Assembly: GCF_016623465.1 (NCBI RefSeq)
Contig: NZ_JAEDAJ010000018.1
Span: 1 to 33,054, forward strand
Reading direction: 5' to 3'
Length of the DNA: 33,054 nucleotides
DNA from: Brachybacterium halotolerans
Lineage (GTDB): Bacteria; Actinomycetota; Actinomycetes; Actinomycetales; Dermabacteraceae
The translations under genes and the position numbers were made by a program. Of this stretch, positions 13,942 to 21,344 are shown piece by piece; positions within the stretch are counted from its first letter, which is position 1, and every line of letters starts with the position of its first letter. The notes below the pieces were generated by a model, which saw only the letters and a program-made list of their open reading frames with translations, made no database searches and was not told the origin of the DNA.

Positions 13942-14997
13942 ATGACCTCGAGCTCCGCGTCTTCCGGCCATGCCGCACCCGCCCCGACCCGTCGCCTCAC
14001 CCTGGCCGAGCTGACGGACCTCTGCCGTGAGGCGGTGCGCGCGGCCGGCGGATCCGCCGAGGTCGCCGAGTCCCTGGCCGCGGCCGCTGTCTCCGCCGAG
14101 CGCCGCGGCAAGTCCGCCATCGGCGCCGCCCACCTGCCCGACTACCTCGACGGCCTCCGATCGGGCCGGATCGCGCCCGACGCCCGCCCCCGCGTGACCG
14201 CGCCCCGCCGGGCCGTGATCGCGGTCGACGCCGACTGCGGCACCGCCCAGCTGGCCTTCGACACCGCCGAGGACGCACTCGTCGCGGCCGCCCGGGACTG
14301 CGGCGTCGCGGTCCTGTCCGTGCGCGACGCGTTCACGGCCGGCGAGCTCGGCGACTACGCGACCCGCCTGGCCGAGCACGGACTCGTGGCCGTGACCGGC
14401 GCGAACTCGCCCGCGCTGATGGCCGTGCACGGCGCGAGCCAGGAGGTGACCGGCACCAATCCGATCGCCTTCGCCCTCCCGCACCCGGAGGGCCCCCGTA
14501 TGTTCGACCAGGCCACGAGCGAGACCGCCTGGGTGAAGATCCGCGACGCCGCCGAGGACGGCTCCTCCATCCCGGAGGGCTGGGCCCTGGACCCGGAGGG
14601 CGAGCCGACGACCGACGCCCGCGCGGCGCTCGCCGGCGCCCTGCTGCCCTTCGGCGGCGTGAAGGGCGGGAACATCGCACTCATGGTTGAGATGCTCGCG
14701 GCCATGTCGGGAGGCTCGTTCTCGCTGGACGCGGCGCCCTTCGACTCCGGCGATGCCTCGCCGAGCCTGGGCATGTTCGCGATCGCCATCGACCCGTCGG
14801 CCTTCGCCGATGACTACCCGCAGCGGGCCGAGGAGCACCTGCGCCGACTGCGCGAGGAGCATGGCGTGGACTTCGGACGGCGCAAGGCCGAGGTCACCGA
14901 GGTCGAGCTGCCCGTCGCCCTGCTCGACGACCTCGCTGGGACGGGGGCGACCGCTCCCGCTGCGCCCAGCCCGGTCGCCCCGTCGGAGGGCCGCTGA
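13942..14997 (+). CDS. Ldh2-family oxidoreductase, DpkA-like (imino acid reductase candidate)
   Basis: This 351-residue protein belongs to the malate/L-lactate dehydrogenase (Ldh2) family of NAD(P)-dependent enzymes. Family patterns are GTNPIAFALPH, MFDQATSETAWVKI, GWALDPEGEPTTD and LLPFGGVKGGNIALMVEMLAAMSGG. The last is closest to DpkA-type delta-1-pyrroline/piperideine-2-carboxylate reductases as I remember them. Two usual His positions differ: GGHKG is GGVKG, and the N-terminal SHG motif reads AIGAAHLPDY. The catalytic residue may be shifted or the reaction changed. The ATG at 13942 follows TAGCGT by 8 bases; an earlier ATG at 13861 would cross this promoter. The gene ends in TGATG, sharing one base with the proline racemase-family gene. 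A joint role in cyclic amino acid breakdown is inference. Confidence 0.88.
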   Translation: MTSSSASSGHAAPAPTRRLTLAELTDLCREAVRAAGGSAEVAESLAAAAVSAERRGKSAIGAAHLPDYLDGLRSGRIAPDARPRVTAPRRAVIAVDADCGTAQLAFDTAEDALVAAARDCGVAVLSVRDAFTAGELGDYATRLAEHGLVAVTGANSPALMAVHGASQEVTGTNPIAFALPHPEGPRMFDQATSETAWVKIRDAAEDGSSIPEGWALDPEGEPTTDARAALAGALLPFGGVKGGNIALMVEMLAAMSGGSFSLDAAPFDSGDASPSLGMFAIAIDPSAFADDYPQRAEEHLRRLREEHGVDFGRRKAEVTEVELPVALLDDLAGTGATAPAAPSPVAPSEGR

Positions 14998-15995
14998 TGC
15001 GCGCGCGCCGTCTGCTGCAGGCCGTCGACACGCACGTCGAAGGCCTGCCGGTGCGCGTGGTCACCGGGGGAGTGGCCGCGCTGCCCGGCGACACCATGGA
15101 GGAGCGCCGTGCCCGCTTCGTCGCCGAGCACGACGACCTGCGCACCCTGCTCATGTGCGAACCGCGCGGCACCGGGTGGACGTCCGGCGCGATCCTGCAG
15201 CCGCCCACCCGCGAGGACGCCGACTGGGGAGTGCTGTTCATCGAGGTCACCGGCGTGCTGCCCATGTGCGGGGCGGGCACGATCGGCGTCGCGACCGCTC
15301 TCGTCGAGACCGGCATGGTCGAGGTCACCGAGCCCGTCACCCGCATCCGCCTGGACGCCCCGATCGGTCTCATCACGGCCGACGTCGAGGTGCGCGACGG
15401 GCGGGCCCGCGCGGTGACCATCGCGAACGTCGCCTCCTTCGCGCACGCCCTCGATCAGCCCATCGACGTCCCCGGATACGGGGAGGTGACGGTCGACATC
15501 GGCTTCGGCGGGAACTTCTACGCGGTCCTCGGCGCCGACGCGCTCGGGCTCCGCGTCGAGCGCGAGGCGTCCGGGGACCTCATCCGGGCGGGGAGCTCGG
15601 TGATGGACGCGGTGAACGCGCAGATCCTGCCGCGCCATCCCGGCACCGGCTACGAGGGCTGCGAGCACACGATCCTGCTGGACCCCGCCTCGGACGCGCG
15701 CGGGGCGAAGCACGCCCTCGTCAACCACCCGGGATGGATGGACCGATCGCCCGGCGGCACCGGCACGAGCGCGCTCATGGCCATCCACCACGCCCGCGGG
15801 GACCTGGGCCTCGAGGAGGACTTCGAGAGCACGTCGATCCTGGGCACGTCCTTCACCGGTCGCCTGGTCGGGACCACCCGCATCGCCGGGACGGAGGCCG
15901 TGCTGCCCACGATCACCGGCAGCGCCTGGCTCACCGCCCTCTCGCAGATCGTCCTGGACCCCAGCGACCCGTTCCCGGCCGGCTTCACCCTCTGA
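14997..15995 (+). CDS. Proline racemase-family enzyme with altered active site
   Basis: This 332-residue protein is a member of the proline racemase / hydroxyproline epimerase / trans-3-hydroxyproline dehydratase family. Family sequence runs from DTHVEGLPVRVVTGG through EPRGTGWTSGAIL to FGGNFYAV and the C-terminal DRSPGGTGTSA. The first catalytic cysteine is present (Cys91 in PMCGAGTIG), though the usual next His is Ala93. The second catalytic position, Cys in racemases and epimerases and Thr in the dehydratases, is Gly253. A two-base racemisation is therefore unlikely, and a one-base elimination or another reaction fits better. It is coupled to the Ldh2-family gene (TGATG) with GGAGGG just upstream. 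A plausible pathway is hydroxyproline-like substrate to cyclic imine, then reduction to an amino acid. Confidence 0.88.
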   Translation: MRARRLLQAVDTHVEGLPVRVVTGGVAALPGDTMEERRARFVAEHDDLRTLLMCEPRGTGWTSGAILQPPTREDADWGVLFIEVTGVLPMCGAGTIGVATALVETGMVEVTEPVTRIRLDAPIGLITADVEVRDGRARAVTIANVASFAHALDQPIDVPGYGEVTVDIGFGGNFYAVLGADALGLRVEREASGDLIRAGSSVMDAVNAQILPRHPGTGYEGCEHTILLDPASDARGAKHALVNHPGWMDRSPGGTGTSALMAIHHARGDLGLEEDFESTSILGTSFTGRLVGTTRIAGTEAVLPTITGSAWLTALSQIVLDPSDPFPAGFTL

Positions 15996-15998
15996 GTC

Positions 15999-16021
15999 GC
16001 CGACGGGCTCGGTCCGTCGGC
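15999..16021 (+). terminator. Terminator hairpin after the proline racemase-family gene
   Basis: A perfect 8-bp stem GCCGACGG / CCGTCGGC with a 7-base loop starts 4 bases past the stop codon. It is followed by repeated GGCTCGGCC units up to about 16050. No T-tract is present. Confidence 0.6.
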
Positions 16022-16093
16022 CGGCTCGGCCGGCTCGGCCGATTCGGGCGAACCGGCGGGCGCGACCGACGGGTGACCGGACGCGCCACCCTC

Positions 16094-16099
16094 TACGCT
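16094..16099 (+). promoter_or_regulatory. -10 hexamer TACGCT, leaderless start of the P-loop kinase gene
   Basis: TACGCT ends 8 bases before the ATG at 16108 with no ribosome site between. The same hexamer stands before the VOC gene at 3933. Confidence 0.5.
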
Positions 16100-16107
16100 C
16101 TGTGGGC

Positions 16108-16737
16108 ATGAGTCCCGATCGACCCTCGCCCTCCCGCCTCTTCCTCCTCGTCGGCCCGCCGGCCGTCGGGAAGCTCAGCATCGCCCGCGAGATCGGGCGG
16201 CGCTCGGGCGCGATCGTCGTGGACAACCACCTGGTCAACAACGCCGTCTTCGTGCCCATGGGCCTGGATCGCGGGGGCAGGGACCTCGCCGACACCGACG
16301 CGCTGCGGGCGCGGGTCCTGGACGTCGTGCTCGAGGCGACGCTCGCCGCCCCCGCGGGCCTCTCGCACGTCTTCACCAACTGGCTGCCCGAGGATCCGGA
16401 CAACGCCGCCCACGTGCAGCGCCTGCGCGATCTCGCCTCCCAGCGCGGCGCGCGTTTCGTGCCCGTCTGGCTCACGGCGTCGGCCGACGAGCTCTCCGCG
16501 CGCGTGGACTCCCCCGAACGGGCGGAGCGCTCGAAGCTCGTCGACGCCGGCGTCCTGCGCGAGCTGCTCGCGATCCCCTCGCTGCCCGCCCCGTCGGACG
16601 CGATCGAGGTGGACACCTCGCAGATGAGCGTCGAGCAGGCCGCCGCGCACATCCTCGAGTCCTCGCGCGTCCCCGACCCCGCGCACGTCCCCGAACACTC
16701 GCGCCCTGCCGGACCCGCGCACGGCGCCGGGGCATAG
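16108..16737 (+). CDS. AAA-type P-loop kinase-like protein
   Basis: This 209-residue protein has Walker A near residues 15-22 (GPPAVGKL). The residue after Lys is Leu, not Ser or Thr, followed by Ser; some small-kinase families show this GPPAVGKxx form. Further marks are VVDNHLVNN, FTNWLPEDP and FVPVWLTASADELSARVDSPERAERSKLVD, where the arginine-rich stretch looks like a lid. The pattern matches small-molecule kinases related to shikimate kinase and chloramphenicol phosphotransferase; the substrate is not known. The start is ATG 16108; a GTG at 16102 is in frame but sits inside the leaderless promoter spacing. It has its own promoter and ends 9 bases before the amidohydrolase start. Confidence 0.78.
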   Translation: MSPDRPSPSRLFLLVGPPAVGKLSIAREIGRRSGAIVVDNHLVNNAVFVPMGLDRGGRDLADTDALRARVLDVVLEATLAAPAGLSHVFTNWLPEDPDNAAHVQRLRDLASQRGARFVPVWLTASADELSARVDSPERAERSKLVDAGVLRELLAIPSLPAPSDAIEVDTSQMSVEQAAAHILESSRVPDPAHVPEHSRPAGPAHGAGA

Positions 16738-16740
16738 CCT
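16735..16740 (+). promoter_or_regulatory. -10 hexamer TAGCCT, leaderless start of the amidohydrolase gene
   Basis: TAGCCT lies across the stop codon of the kinase gene and ends 6 bases before the ATG at 16747. No ribosome site is visible, so a leaderless transcript is likely. Confidence 0.5.
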
Positions 16741-16746
16741 CGGGGC

Positions 16747-18228
16747 ATGACTCCTGCGAGCTACGTCCCCGCCCCCACCGCCGCCGGCTCGCTCGTCCTC
16801 GCGGACGTCGCCGTCGTCGACCCCGCGAGCGGCGAGGTCACCGCGCACCAGGACGTGCGGCTCGAGGGCGAGCGCATCGCCTCCGTCGCGGCGCACGACG
16901 ACCGCCCCGAGGGCAGGACCGAGGACGCGGGAGCCGCCGCGTCGCCGCGCGTCGTCGACGCCTCGGGCCTGTTCGTCGTCCCCGCCTACGTCGACGCGCA
17001 CGCGCACCCGCTGAACGATCCCGAGGACGTCGACGCGACCTACGCGCTCATGCTCGCCGCAGGCGTCGCCGGGTACCGGCAGATGTCCGGCAGCGACGAG
17101 CTGCTGGCCCGGCGCGCCGCCGGCACGCTGCGCAGCCCGGAGGGCTCGCCCCGCCTGCTGGGCCTGCCCGGCGACCTGCTCACCCCGATCACCGCGCCCG
17201 ACGCGAAGGGCGCCGCCGCCACCGTGCGCCACCAGGCAGAGCGCGGCGCCGACTTCATCAAGGCCGGCTTCACCAACCGCAGCACGCTGCTCGCCGCGAT
17301 CGCCGAGGGCAAGGAGGTCGGCCTGGACGTCGTGGGCCACGTGCCCGACGACATCGACGCCCGCGAGGCCTCCGAGGCGGGCATGCACTGCATGGAGCAC
17401 CTGGGCACCGGCGTCTCGCTGTACGCGGCGTCCTCGCGGCGCGAGCAGCAGGTGCGCAAGAACGCCGGCGGCGTGCCGAGCCTCCCGCGCATCCCCGGTC
17501 TCGCCCCGATCGCGAACCGGATCTTCCAGCCCTTCCTCATGAAGCTCGTGGTCAATCCCGTGGCCCGCACCAGCGAGAAGACGGCCGAGAACTACCGGCT
17601 CGTGGACCGCACCTTCGACGAGCAGCGCGCCGAGTCCCTCGCCCGCCTGCTCGCGGCCAACACCACCTGGCAGTGCCCCACGCTGATCCGCGTGCACACC
17701 CAGCAGTTCCCGGGCACGCCGCGCCACCGCGACGATCCCCGGAAGCGGTTCATCGCGCCCGACGTGCTCGCGGTGTGGGAGTCGGTCACCGACACCTTCG
17801 AGGAGCTCCCGGCGCCCACGCGCGAGGCCCTCGCCGAGCACTGGGAGGCGCAGCTGCGGATGACCCGCGTGCTCGCCGACGCCGACGTCCCGATGCTCAC
17901 CGGCACCGACTCCAACGGCGCGAGCTGGGTGATCCCGGGCCTGGGTCTGCACGACGAGTTCGCTCTGCTCGCCGAGGCCGGGGTGCGCCCGACGTCGGTC
18001 CTCCGCGCGGCGACCAGCGACGCCGCCCGCTTCTTCGGCCGCGAGGACCGGGCCGGTGCGGTTCGCGCGGGCTTCGAGGCGGACCTCGTGCTGCTGGGCG
18101 GGGACCCGACGGCCGACGCCGCTGCGCTCGCCGACGTGCGCGGCGTCGTCCGCGACGGCGCCTACCGCGACCGCGTCGCGCTCGACGAGATGCTCGAGCG
18201 CCTCGCCGCCCGCCCGACGGCCCGCTGA
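16747..18228 (+). CDS. Amidohydrolase family protein (metal-dependent hydrolase)
   Basis: This 493-residue cytosolic enzyme is of the amidohydrolase superfamily. A small N-terminal beta domain leads to the metal motif YVDAHAHPLN with His85 and His87. A lysine in FIKAGFTNRS is a candidate carboxylated bridge. Further likely ligands are the His of VVGHVPDD, the His of HCMEHLGTG and the Asp of LTGTDSNGA. The C-terminal FFGREDRAGAVRAGFEADLVLLGGDP is the standard end of imidazolonepropionase- and prolidase-like members. An insertion of about 60 residues, rich in Arg and Asn, sits between the central His pair and the last Asp. The substrate is not assigned. It has its own apparent leaderless promoter, and the last bases lie in a 22-bp tandem repeat. 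Confidence 0.9.
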   Translation: MTPASYVPAPTAAGSLVLADVAVVDPASGEVTAHQDVRLEGERIASVAAHDDRPEGRTEDAGAAASPRVVDASGLFVVPAYVDAHAHPLNDPEDVDATYALMLAAGVAGYRQMSGSDELLARRAAGTLRSPEGSPRLLGLPGDLLTPITAPDAKGAAATVRHQAERGADFIKAGFTNRSTLLAAIAEGKEVGLDVVGHVPDDIDAREASEAGMHCMEHLGTGVSLYAASSRREQQVRKNAGGVPSLPRIPGLAPIANRIFQPFLMKLVVNPVARTSEKTAENYRLVDRTFDEQRAESLARLLAANTTWQCPTLIRVHTQQFPGTPRHRDDPRKRFIAPDVLAVWESVTDTFEELPAPTREALAEHWEAQLRMTRVLADADVPMLTGTDSNGASWVIPGLGLHDEFALLAEAGVRPTSVLRAATSDAARFFGREDRAGAVRAGFEADLVLLGGDPTADAAALADVRGVVRDGAYRDRVALDEMLERLAARPTAR

Positions 18229-18280
18229 GCCCGGGGTGCTGACCCGCTGAGCCCGGGGTGCTGATCCGCTGAGCTGCTGA
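18221..18280. repeat. 22-bp tandem repeat at the end of the amidohydrolase gene
   Basis: Two exact 22-base copies (18221-18242 and 18243-18264) begin CCCGCTGAGC and end GGTGCTGA. A third copy, 18265-18280, lacks the central CCCGGGG. The first copy contains the amidohydrolase stop codon. Just after lies a small GGCCC-gcc-GGGCC stem at 18286-18298 that may terminate transcription. Confidence 0.8.
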
Positions 18281-18361
18281 GCCGGGGCCCGCCGGGCCGC
18301 ACAGCACCCCCACAGCCCGCCCGAGGCTCCGGGCACAGTCTGCGCGCCGACTCTATGGCGC

Positions 18362-19495
18362 ATGAACGCACCCCACGCACCCACCCGCGACCCCGGCGAG
18401 CATCCGCCGGGTCAGCTCTCGCCCGACCAGCCGACGTCGGATCGGATCCCGTCGGACCCGTCGGTCCCGGCCCAGCCCCCGTCTGACCCGCCCCCGTCGG
18501 ACCAGCCCCCGTCGGACCAGCCCTCGTCGGCCCAGCCCCCGGCGGGCCGACGCACCCATCGCGGGCGCAGCGTGATCCGCCGTCGCGTACTGCTGGGCTC
18601 GGGCGTCGCCCTGCTCGCCGGCACCGGCGGCTCCGCGGCCTGGGCCTACGACCGCTTCCTGCGGGAGAAGGTCGAGGTCTCCGACGTCTCCGCCGCCGAG
18701 TCCGAGGCCGGCACCGCGCAGACCGCGGCGCTCGCGACCGACGGCGAGTACTCGAGCACCGGCTACACGTCGTCGACCACCACGATCACCCTCACGCAGA
18801 CGGAGACCGGCAGCGGCTCCGAGGCCCTGGCCTGGTACGCCGCGGAGATCGAGATCGACGACGCGACGATCGTCCGCTCGGCCTTCGCGCAGGACGAGTT
18901 CGGCCAGAACATCACCGCCGAGCCCAGCGAGATGGCCTCGGACAACTCGGCGGTGCTCGCCATCAACGGCGACTACTACGGCTTCCGCGACACCGGCATC
19001 GTCATCCGCAACGGCGTCTCCTACCGCGACGAGCCCGCCCGCGACGGCCTCGTCTTCTTTACGGACGGACGCATCGAGATCTACGACGAGACCACCACCA
19101 GCGCCGACGAGCTGCTGGCCGACGGCGCCTGGAACACCCTCAGCTTCGGCCCGGCCGTGCTCGAGGATGGGAAGGTCCCCGACGGCGTCGAGGACGTCGA
19201 GATCGACACGAACATCGGCAACCACTCCATCCAGGGCGAGCAGCCGCGCACCGCCATCGGCGTGATCGGCGAGAACCACCTGGTCTTCCTCGTGGTCGAC
19301 GGCCGCTCCGAGGGGCACTCGCGAGGCGTCGGCCTCACCGAGCTCGGCGAGATCCTCGCAGACCTCGGTTGCACGAGCGGCTACAACCTCGACGGCGGCG
19401 GCTCCTCGGTGATGATCTTCGACGGCGAGATCCTCAACGAGCCCTCGAACGGCGGCGAGCGCGCCACCTCCGACATCCTGTACGTGGCCGGGTGA
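18362..19495 (+). CDS. Phosphodiester glycosidase family protein (NAGPA domain), membrane-anchored
   Basis: This 377-residue protein has a cytoplasmic N-terminus of about 70 residues rich in Pro, Ser, Asp and Gln. It includes an SDQPP pentapeptide repeat encoded by a 15-base DNA repeat. A basic stretch RRTHRGRSVIRRR and one hydrophobic segment LLGSGVALLAGTGGSAAWAY follow. The rest is outside the cell. The NAGPA domain shows VLAINGDYYGFRDTGIVIRNG, RTAIGVIGENHLVFLVVDGR and GCTSGYNLDGGGSSVMIFDG, the hallmark of enzymes that remove a sugar held by a phosphodiester. The TGA overlaps a GTG of the next gene (GTGA). A role in trimming a sugar-phosphate surface polymer, together with the GT2-GtrA gene, is inferred. 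No ribosome site or clear promoter is visible close to the ATG. Confidence 0.9.
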   Translation: MNAPHAPTRDPGEHPPGQLSPDQPTSDRIPSDPSVPAQPPSDPPPSDQPPSDQPSSAQPPAGRRTHRGRSVIRRRVLLGSGVALLAGTGGSAAWAYDRFLREKVEVSDVSAAESEAGTAQTAALATDGEYSSTGYTSSTTTITLTQTETGSGSEALAWYAAEIEIDDATIVRSAFAQDEFGQNITAEPSEMASDNSAVLAINGDYYGFRDTGIVIRNGVSYRDEPARDGLVFFTDGRIEIYDETTTSADELLADGAWNTLSFGPAVLEDGKVPDGVEDVEIDTNIGNHSIQGEQPRTAIGVIGENHLVFLVVDGRSEGHSRGVGLTELGEILADLGCTSGYNLDGGGSSVMIFDGEILNEPSNGGERATSDILYVAG

Positions 19496-20766
19496 GCGCG
19501 ATGGTCACGATCCGCCCGCACCTCCACCCCGACACGGCTCCCGCCCGTCCCGAGACTGCTCCCGCCCGTCCCGGAGCATCGCTCGCACCGACCGAGCCGG
19601 CCGCTCCGACCGAGCCGGCCGCTCCGGCCCGCGCCGTGGTCCTCATCCCTGCGCTCGCCCCCGCGCGTCCGCTCGTGGACCTGGTCGCGCGGCTCGCCGC
19701 CGACGACATCGACGTGCTCGTGGTCGACGACGGCTCCGGACCCGACTACGAGGTCGTCTTCGACCGCTGCGCCCTCGAGGGCGCCGAGGTCCTGCACCTG
19801 CCGGAGAACCGCGGCAAGGGCGGCGCCCTGCGCGCCGGCATCGCCCACGTGCGCACCACCCGCCCCGGCAGCGGCGTCGTCACCGCCGACGCCGACGGCC
19901 AGCACACCCTCGCCGACATCCGCCGCGTGCGCGACGTCCTCGACGGGATCGAGGCGTCGGCCGCTGGGGCGGTGCCCAGCTGGTCGGCCGACGGGGGAGT
20001 GTGGCCAGGGTCGGCCGGTCCTGCCGCTTCGGCCGCGCCGTCGGCGCCGACCGCAGCGTCCGCGCCCCGCACGGACCTCGTCCTCGGCGTGCGCGGCTTC
20101 GACCGGTCCGAGGTGCCGCTGCGCTCGCGGCTGGGCAACGTGGTGAGCTCGTGGGTGCTGCGCCTCGCCTCCGGCGCGCGCCTGCGCGACACGCAGACGG
20201 GCCTGCGCGGCCTGCCCTTCTCGCGCCTGGCCTGGGCGGAGGGGATCCCCGGCGACCGCTACGAGTACGAGTACTCGATGCTCGTGCGCGCCGGCCGCGA
20301 GGGCATCGGCCTGCACCAGGTGCCGATCGAGACCGTCTATCTCGACGACAACGAGGCCAGCCACTTCCGGCCCGTGCGGGATTCGCTGCGCGTGCTCGGT
20401 CCCGTGGTCGCCTTCATGGGGTCGGGGCTGTTGGCCTTCGCCCTGGACACCCTGCTGTTCCTCGCGGTCTCCGCGCTCGGCGCTCCCGTGTGGCTCGCCC
20501 TCGCGGCGGCACGGGTGCTGAGCGCGAGCGGGAACTTCGCCCTGAACAGGCGTGTCGTCTTCGACGGCGGGGCCGACGTCCCGCTCGGCAGGGCAGTCGT
20601 CCGGTACGGGGTGCTCGCCGCCGTCGTGCTCGGCGCCGGGGTGCTCCTCGTCGACGCCCTCGTGGGCCTCGGGGCATCGCTGCTGGTCGCGAAGGTGACG
20701 ACCGACCTGGCGCTGTTCGTGCTCAGCTTCCTCGCCCAGCGCCTGGTGGTCTTCGGGCGGAAGTGA
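19492..20766 (+). CDS. Bifunctional GT2 glycosyltransferase / GtrA-like membrane protein
   Basis: The protein has about 424 residues. After a Pro/Ala/Thr-rich leader, the GT2 domain runs from AVVLIPALAPARPLVDLV through LVVDDGSGPDYE and NRGKGGALRAGI to the metal motif TADADGQH. It continues with LRDTQTGLRGLPF and YEYEYSMLVRA, typical of dolichol- or polyprenyl-phosphate mannosyl/glucosyl synthases. An Ala/Pro-rich insert of about 30 residues interrupts it. From about residue 300 there are four membrane segments of GtrA type (VAFMGSGLLAFALDTLLFLAVSALG and later), often involved in moving lipid-linked sugars. The start is GTG 19492, overlapping the preceding stop codon, or ATG 19501; both lack a strong ribosome site. 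It probably makes a polyprenyl-phosphate sugar for a wall or surface polymer. Confidence 0.9.
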   Translation: MSAMVTIRPHLHPDTAPARPETAPARPGASLAPTEPAAPTEPAAPARAVVLIPALAPARPLVDLVARLAADDIDVLVVDDGSGPDYEVVFDRCALEGAEVLHLPENRGKGGALRAGIAHVRTTRPGSGVVTADADGQHTLADIRRVRDVLDGIEASAAGAVPSWSADGGVWPGSAGPAASAAPSAPTAASAPRTDLVLGVRGFDRSEVPLRSRLGNVVSSWVLRLASGARLRDTQTGLRGLPFSRLAWAEGIPGDRYEYEYSMLVRAGREGIGLHQVPIETVYLDDNEASHFRPVRDSLRVLGPVVAFMGSGLLAFALDTLLFLAVSALGAPVWLALAAARVLSASGNFALNRRVVFDGGADVPLGRAVVRYGVLAAVVLGAGVLLVDALVGLGASLLVAKVTTDLALFVLSFLAQRLVVFGRK

Positions 20767-20859
20767 GGGCGCAGCTGAGGGTGCAGAGCGGCGAAGGCGG
20801 GAAGGTGGCCAGGTATCGGGGAGGCGATGCCGGTCAGCTGGGTCGCTCCTGTCACCGAG

Positions 20860-20913
20860 CGGCATATATGGGACGTCTCTGCCACCGGTGGCAGAGACGT
20901 CCCATATATGCCG
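20860..20913. repeat. 54-bp perfect palindrome between convergent genes
   Basis: Bases 20860-20886 are the exact reverse complement of 20887-20913, with no spacer; the centre is CCACC/GGTGG. The arms carry CATATATGGGACGTCTCTG and its mirror, including an AT-rich stretch unusual for this genome. It lies 94 bases past the GT2-GtrA stop codon and about 100 bases from the end of the convergent small membrane gene. Transcribed either way it gives a stem of about 25 bp with a 4-base loop. A bidirectional terminator is the simplest reading; a repeated element or protein site is also possible. The rest of 20767-21012 holds only loose CCCATCGGCCCCC repeats. Confidence 0.9.
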
Positions 20914-21012
20914 GTGGACGACATGCCCCCACCCCGTCGGCTCCCCATCGGCCCCCGTCGGCCCCCCATCGGCTTCCCGCCGCTCCATGGCGCCGCCCGG
21001 CCGCCCGGCGGA

Positions 21013-21255
21013 TCAGTCGCGCGGAGCTCGGGAGCGCACCGCCTCGATGATCCGCAGCACGAGCAGCACCACCACGAGCGCGAGCAGCAGCCAGTACTTC
21101 GTGGCGACGGCGGCGACCCCGGCGATCACGAGCGCGGCGACGTAGACGATGTCGACCACGCGGCCCGAGACGCCGAGGAATCGCGAGCCCCATCGTCCGC
21201 GCAGCAGGCGGAGGGCGAGCAGGCCCAGGATCAGGGCGATGGCCAGGTACTTCAC
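21013..21255 (-). CDS. Small membrane protein of unknown function
   Basis: An 80-residue protein that I do not recognise. Residues 3-18 (YLAIALILGLLALRLL) and 34-65 are hydrophobic, the second stretch reading DIVYVAALVIAGVAAVATKYWLLLALVVVLLVLRIIE, so two or three membrane segments are likely. The C-terminus is basic (RSRAPRD). The GTG start has GGGAG 9 bases upstream. A TAGGCT hexamer on the minus strand (21286-21291) is a fair -10 with a leader of about 30 bases. Codon use and hydrophobic pattern support a real gene, and it is convergent with the GT2-GtrA gene. Confidence 0.75.
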   Translation of the reverse strand: MKYLAIALILGLLALRLLRGRWGSRFLGVSGRVVDIVYVAALVIAGVAAVATKYWLLLALVVVLLVLRIIEAVRSRAPRD

Positions 21256-21300
21256 GTGAGGATCTCCCGCGGTCGGTTCCTCGCGAGCCTACCGGTGCCG

Positions 21301-21318
21301 CGGGCGTTCAGGCGCCCG
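21301..21318 (-). terminator. Hairpin after the response regulator gene
   Basis: CGGGCG-ttcagg-CGCCCG is a perfect 6-bp stem with a 6-base loop. It begins 27 bases past the stop codon of the minus-strand response regulator and ends before the small membrane gene promoter. Confidence 0.5.
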
Positions 21319-21344
21319 AGGTCGATCGGGTGCCCCTCGACGGG

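Noticed and set aside
13784..13978. N-terminal extension of the ABC ATPase with an (RT)n run
   Set aside because: The Arg-Thr repeat is only the translation of the GGGTGC tract, and it would run through the Ldh2 promoter and start.
14814..16748. 644-codon open frame on the minus strand
   Set aside because: It lies opposite the racemase-family and kinase genes and has no recognisable domain.
16093..18384. 763-codon open frame on the minus strand opposite the kinase and amidohydrolase genes
   Set aside because: It has no family sequence, is full of Arg/Gly/Ala/His runs and mirrors two well-supported plus-strand genes. It is a high-GC shadow frame.
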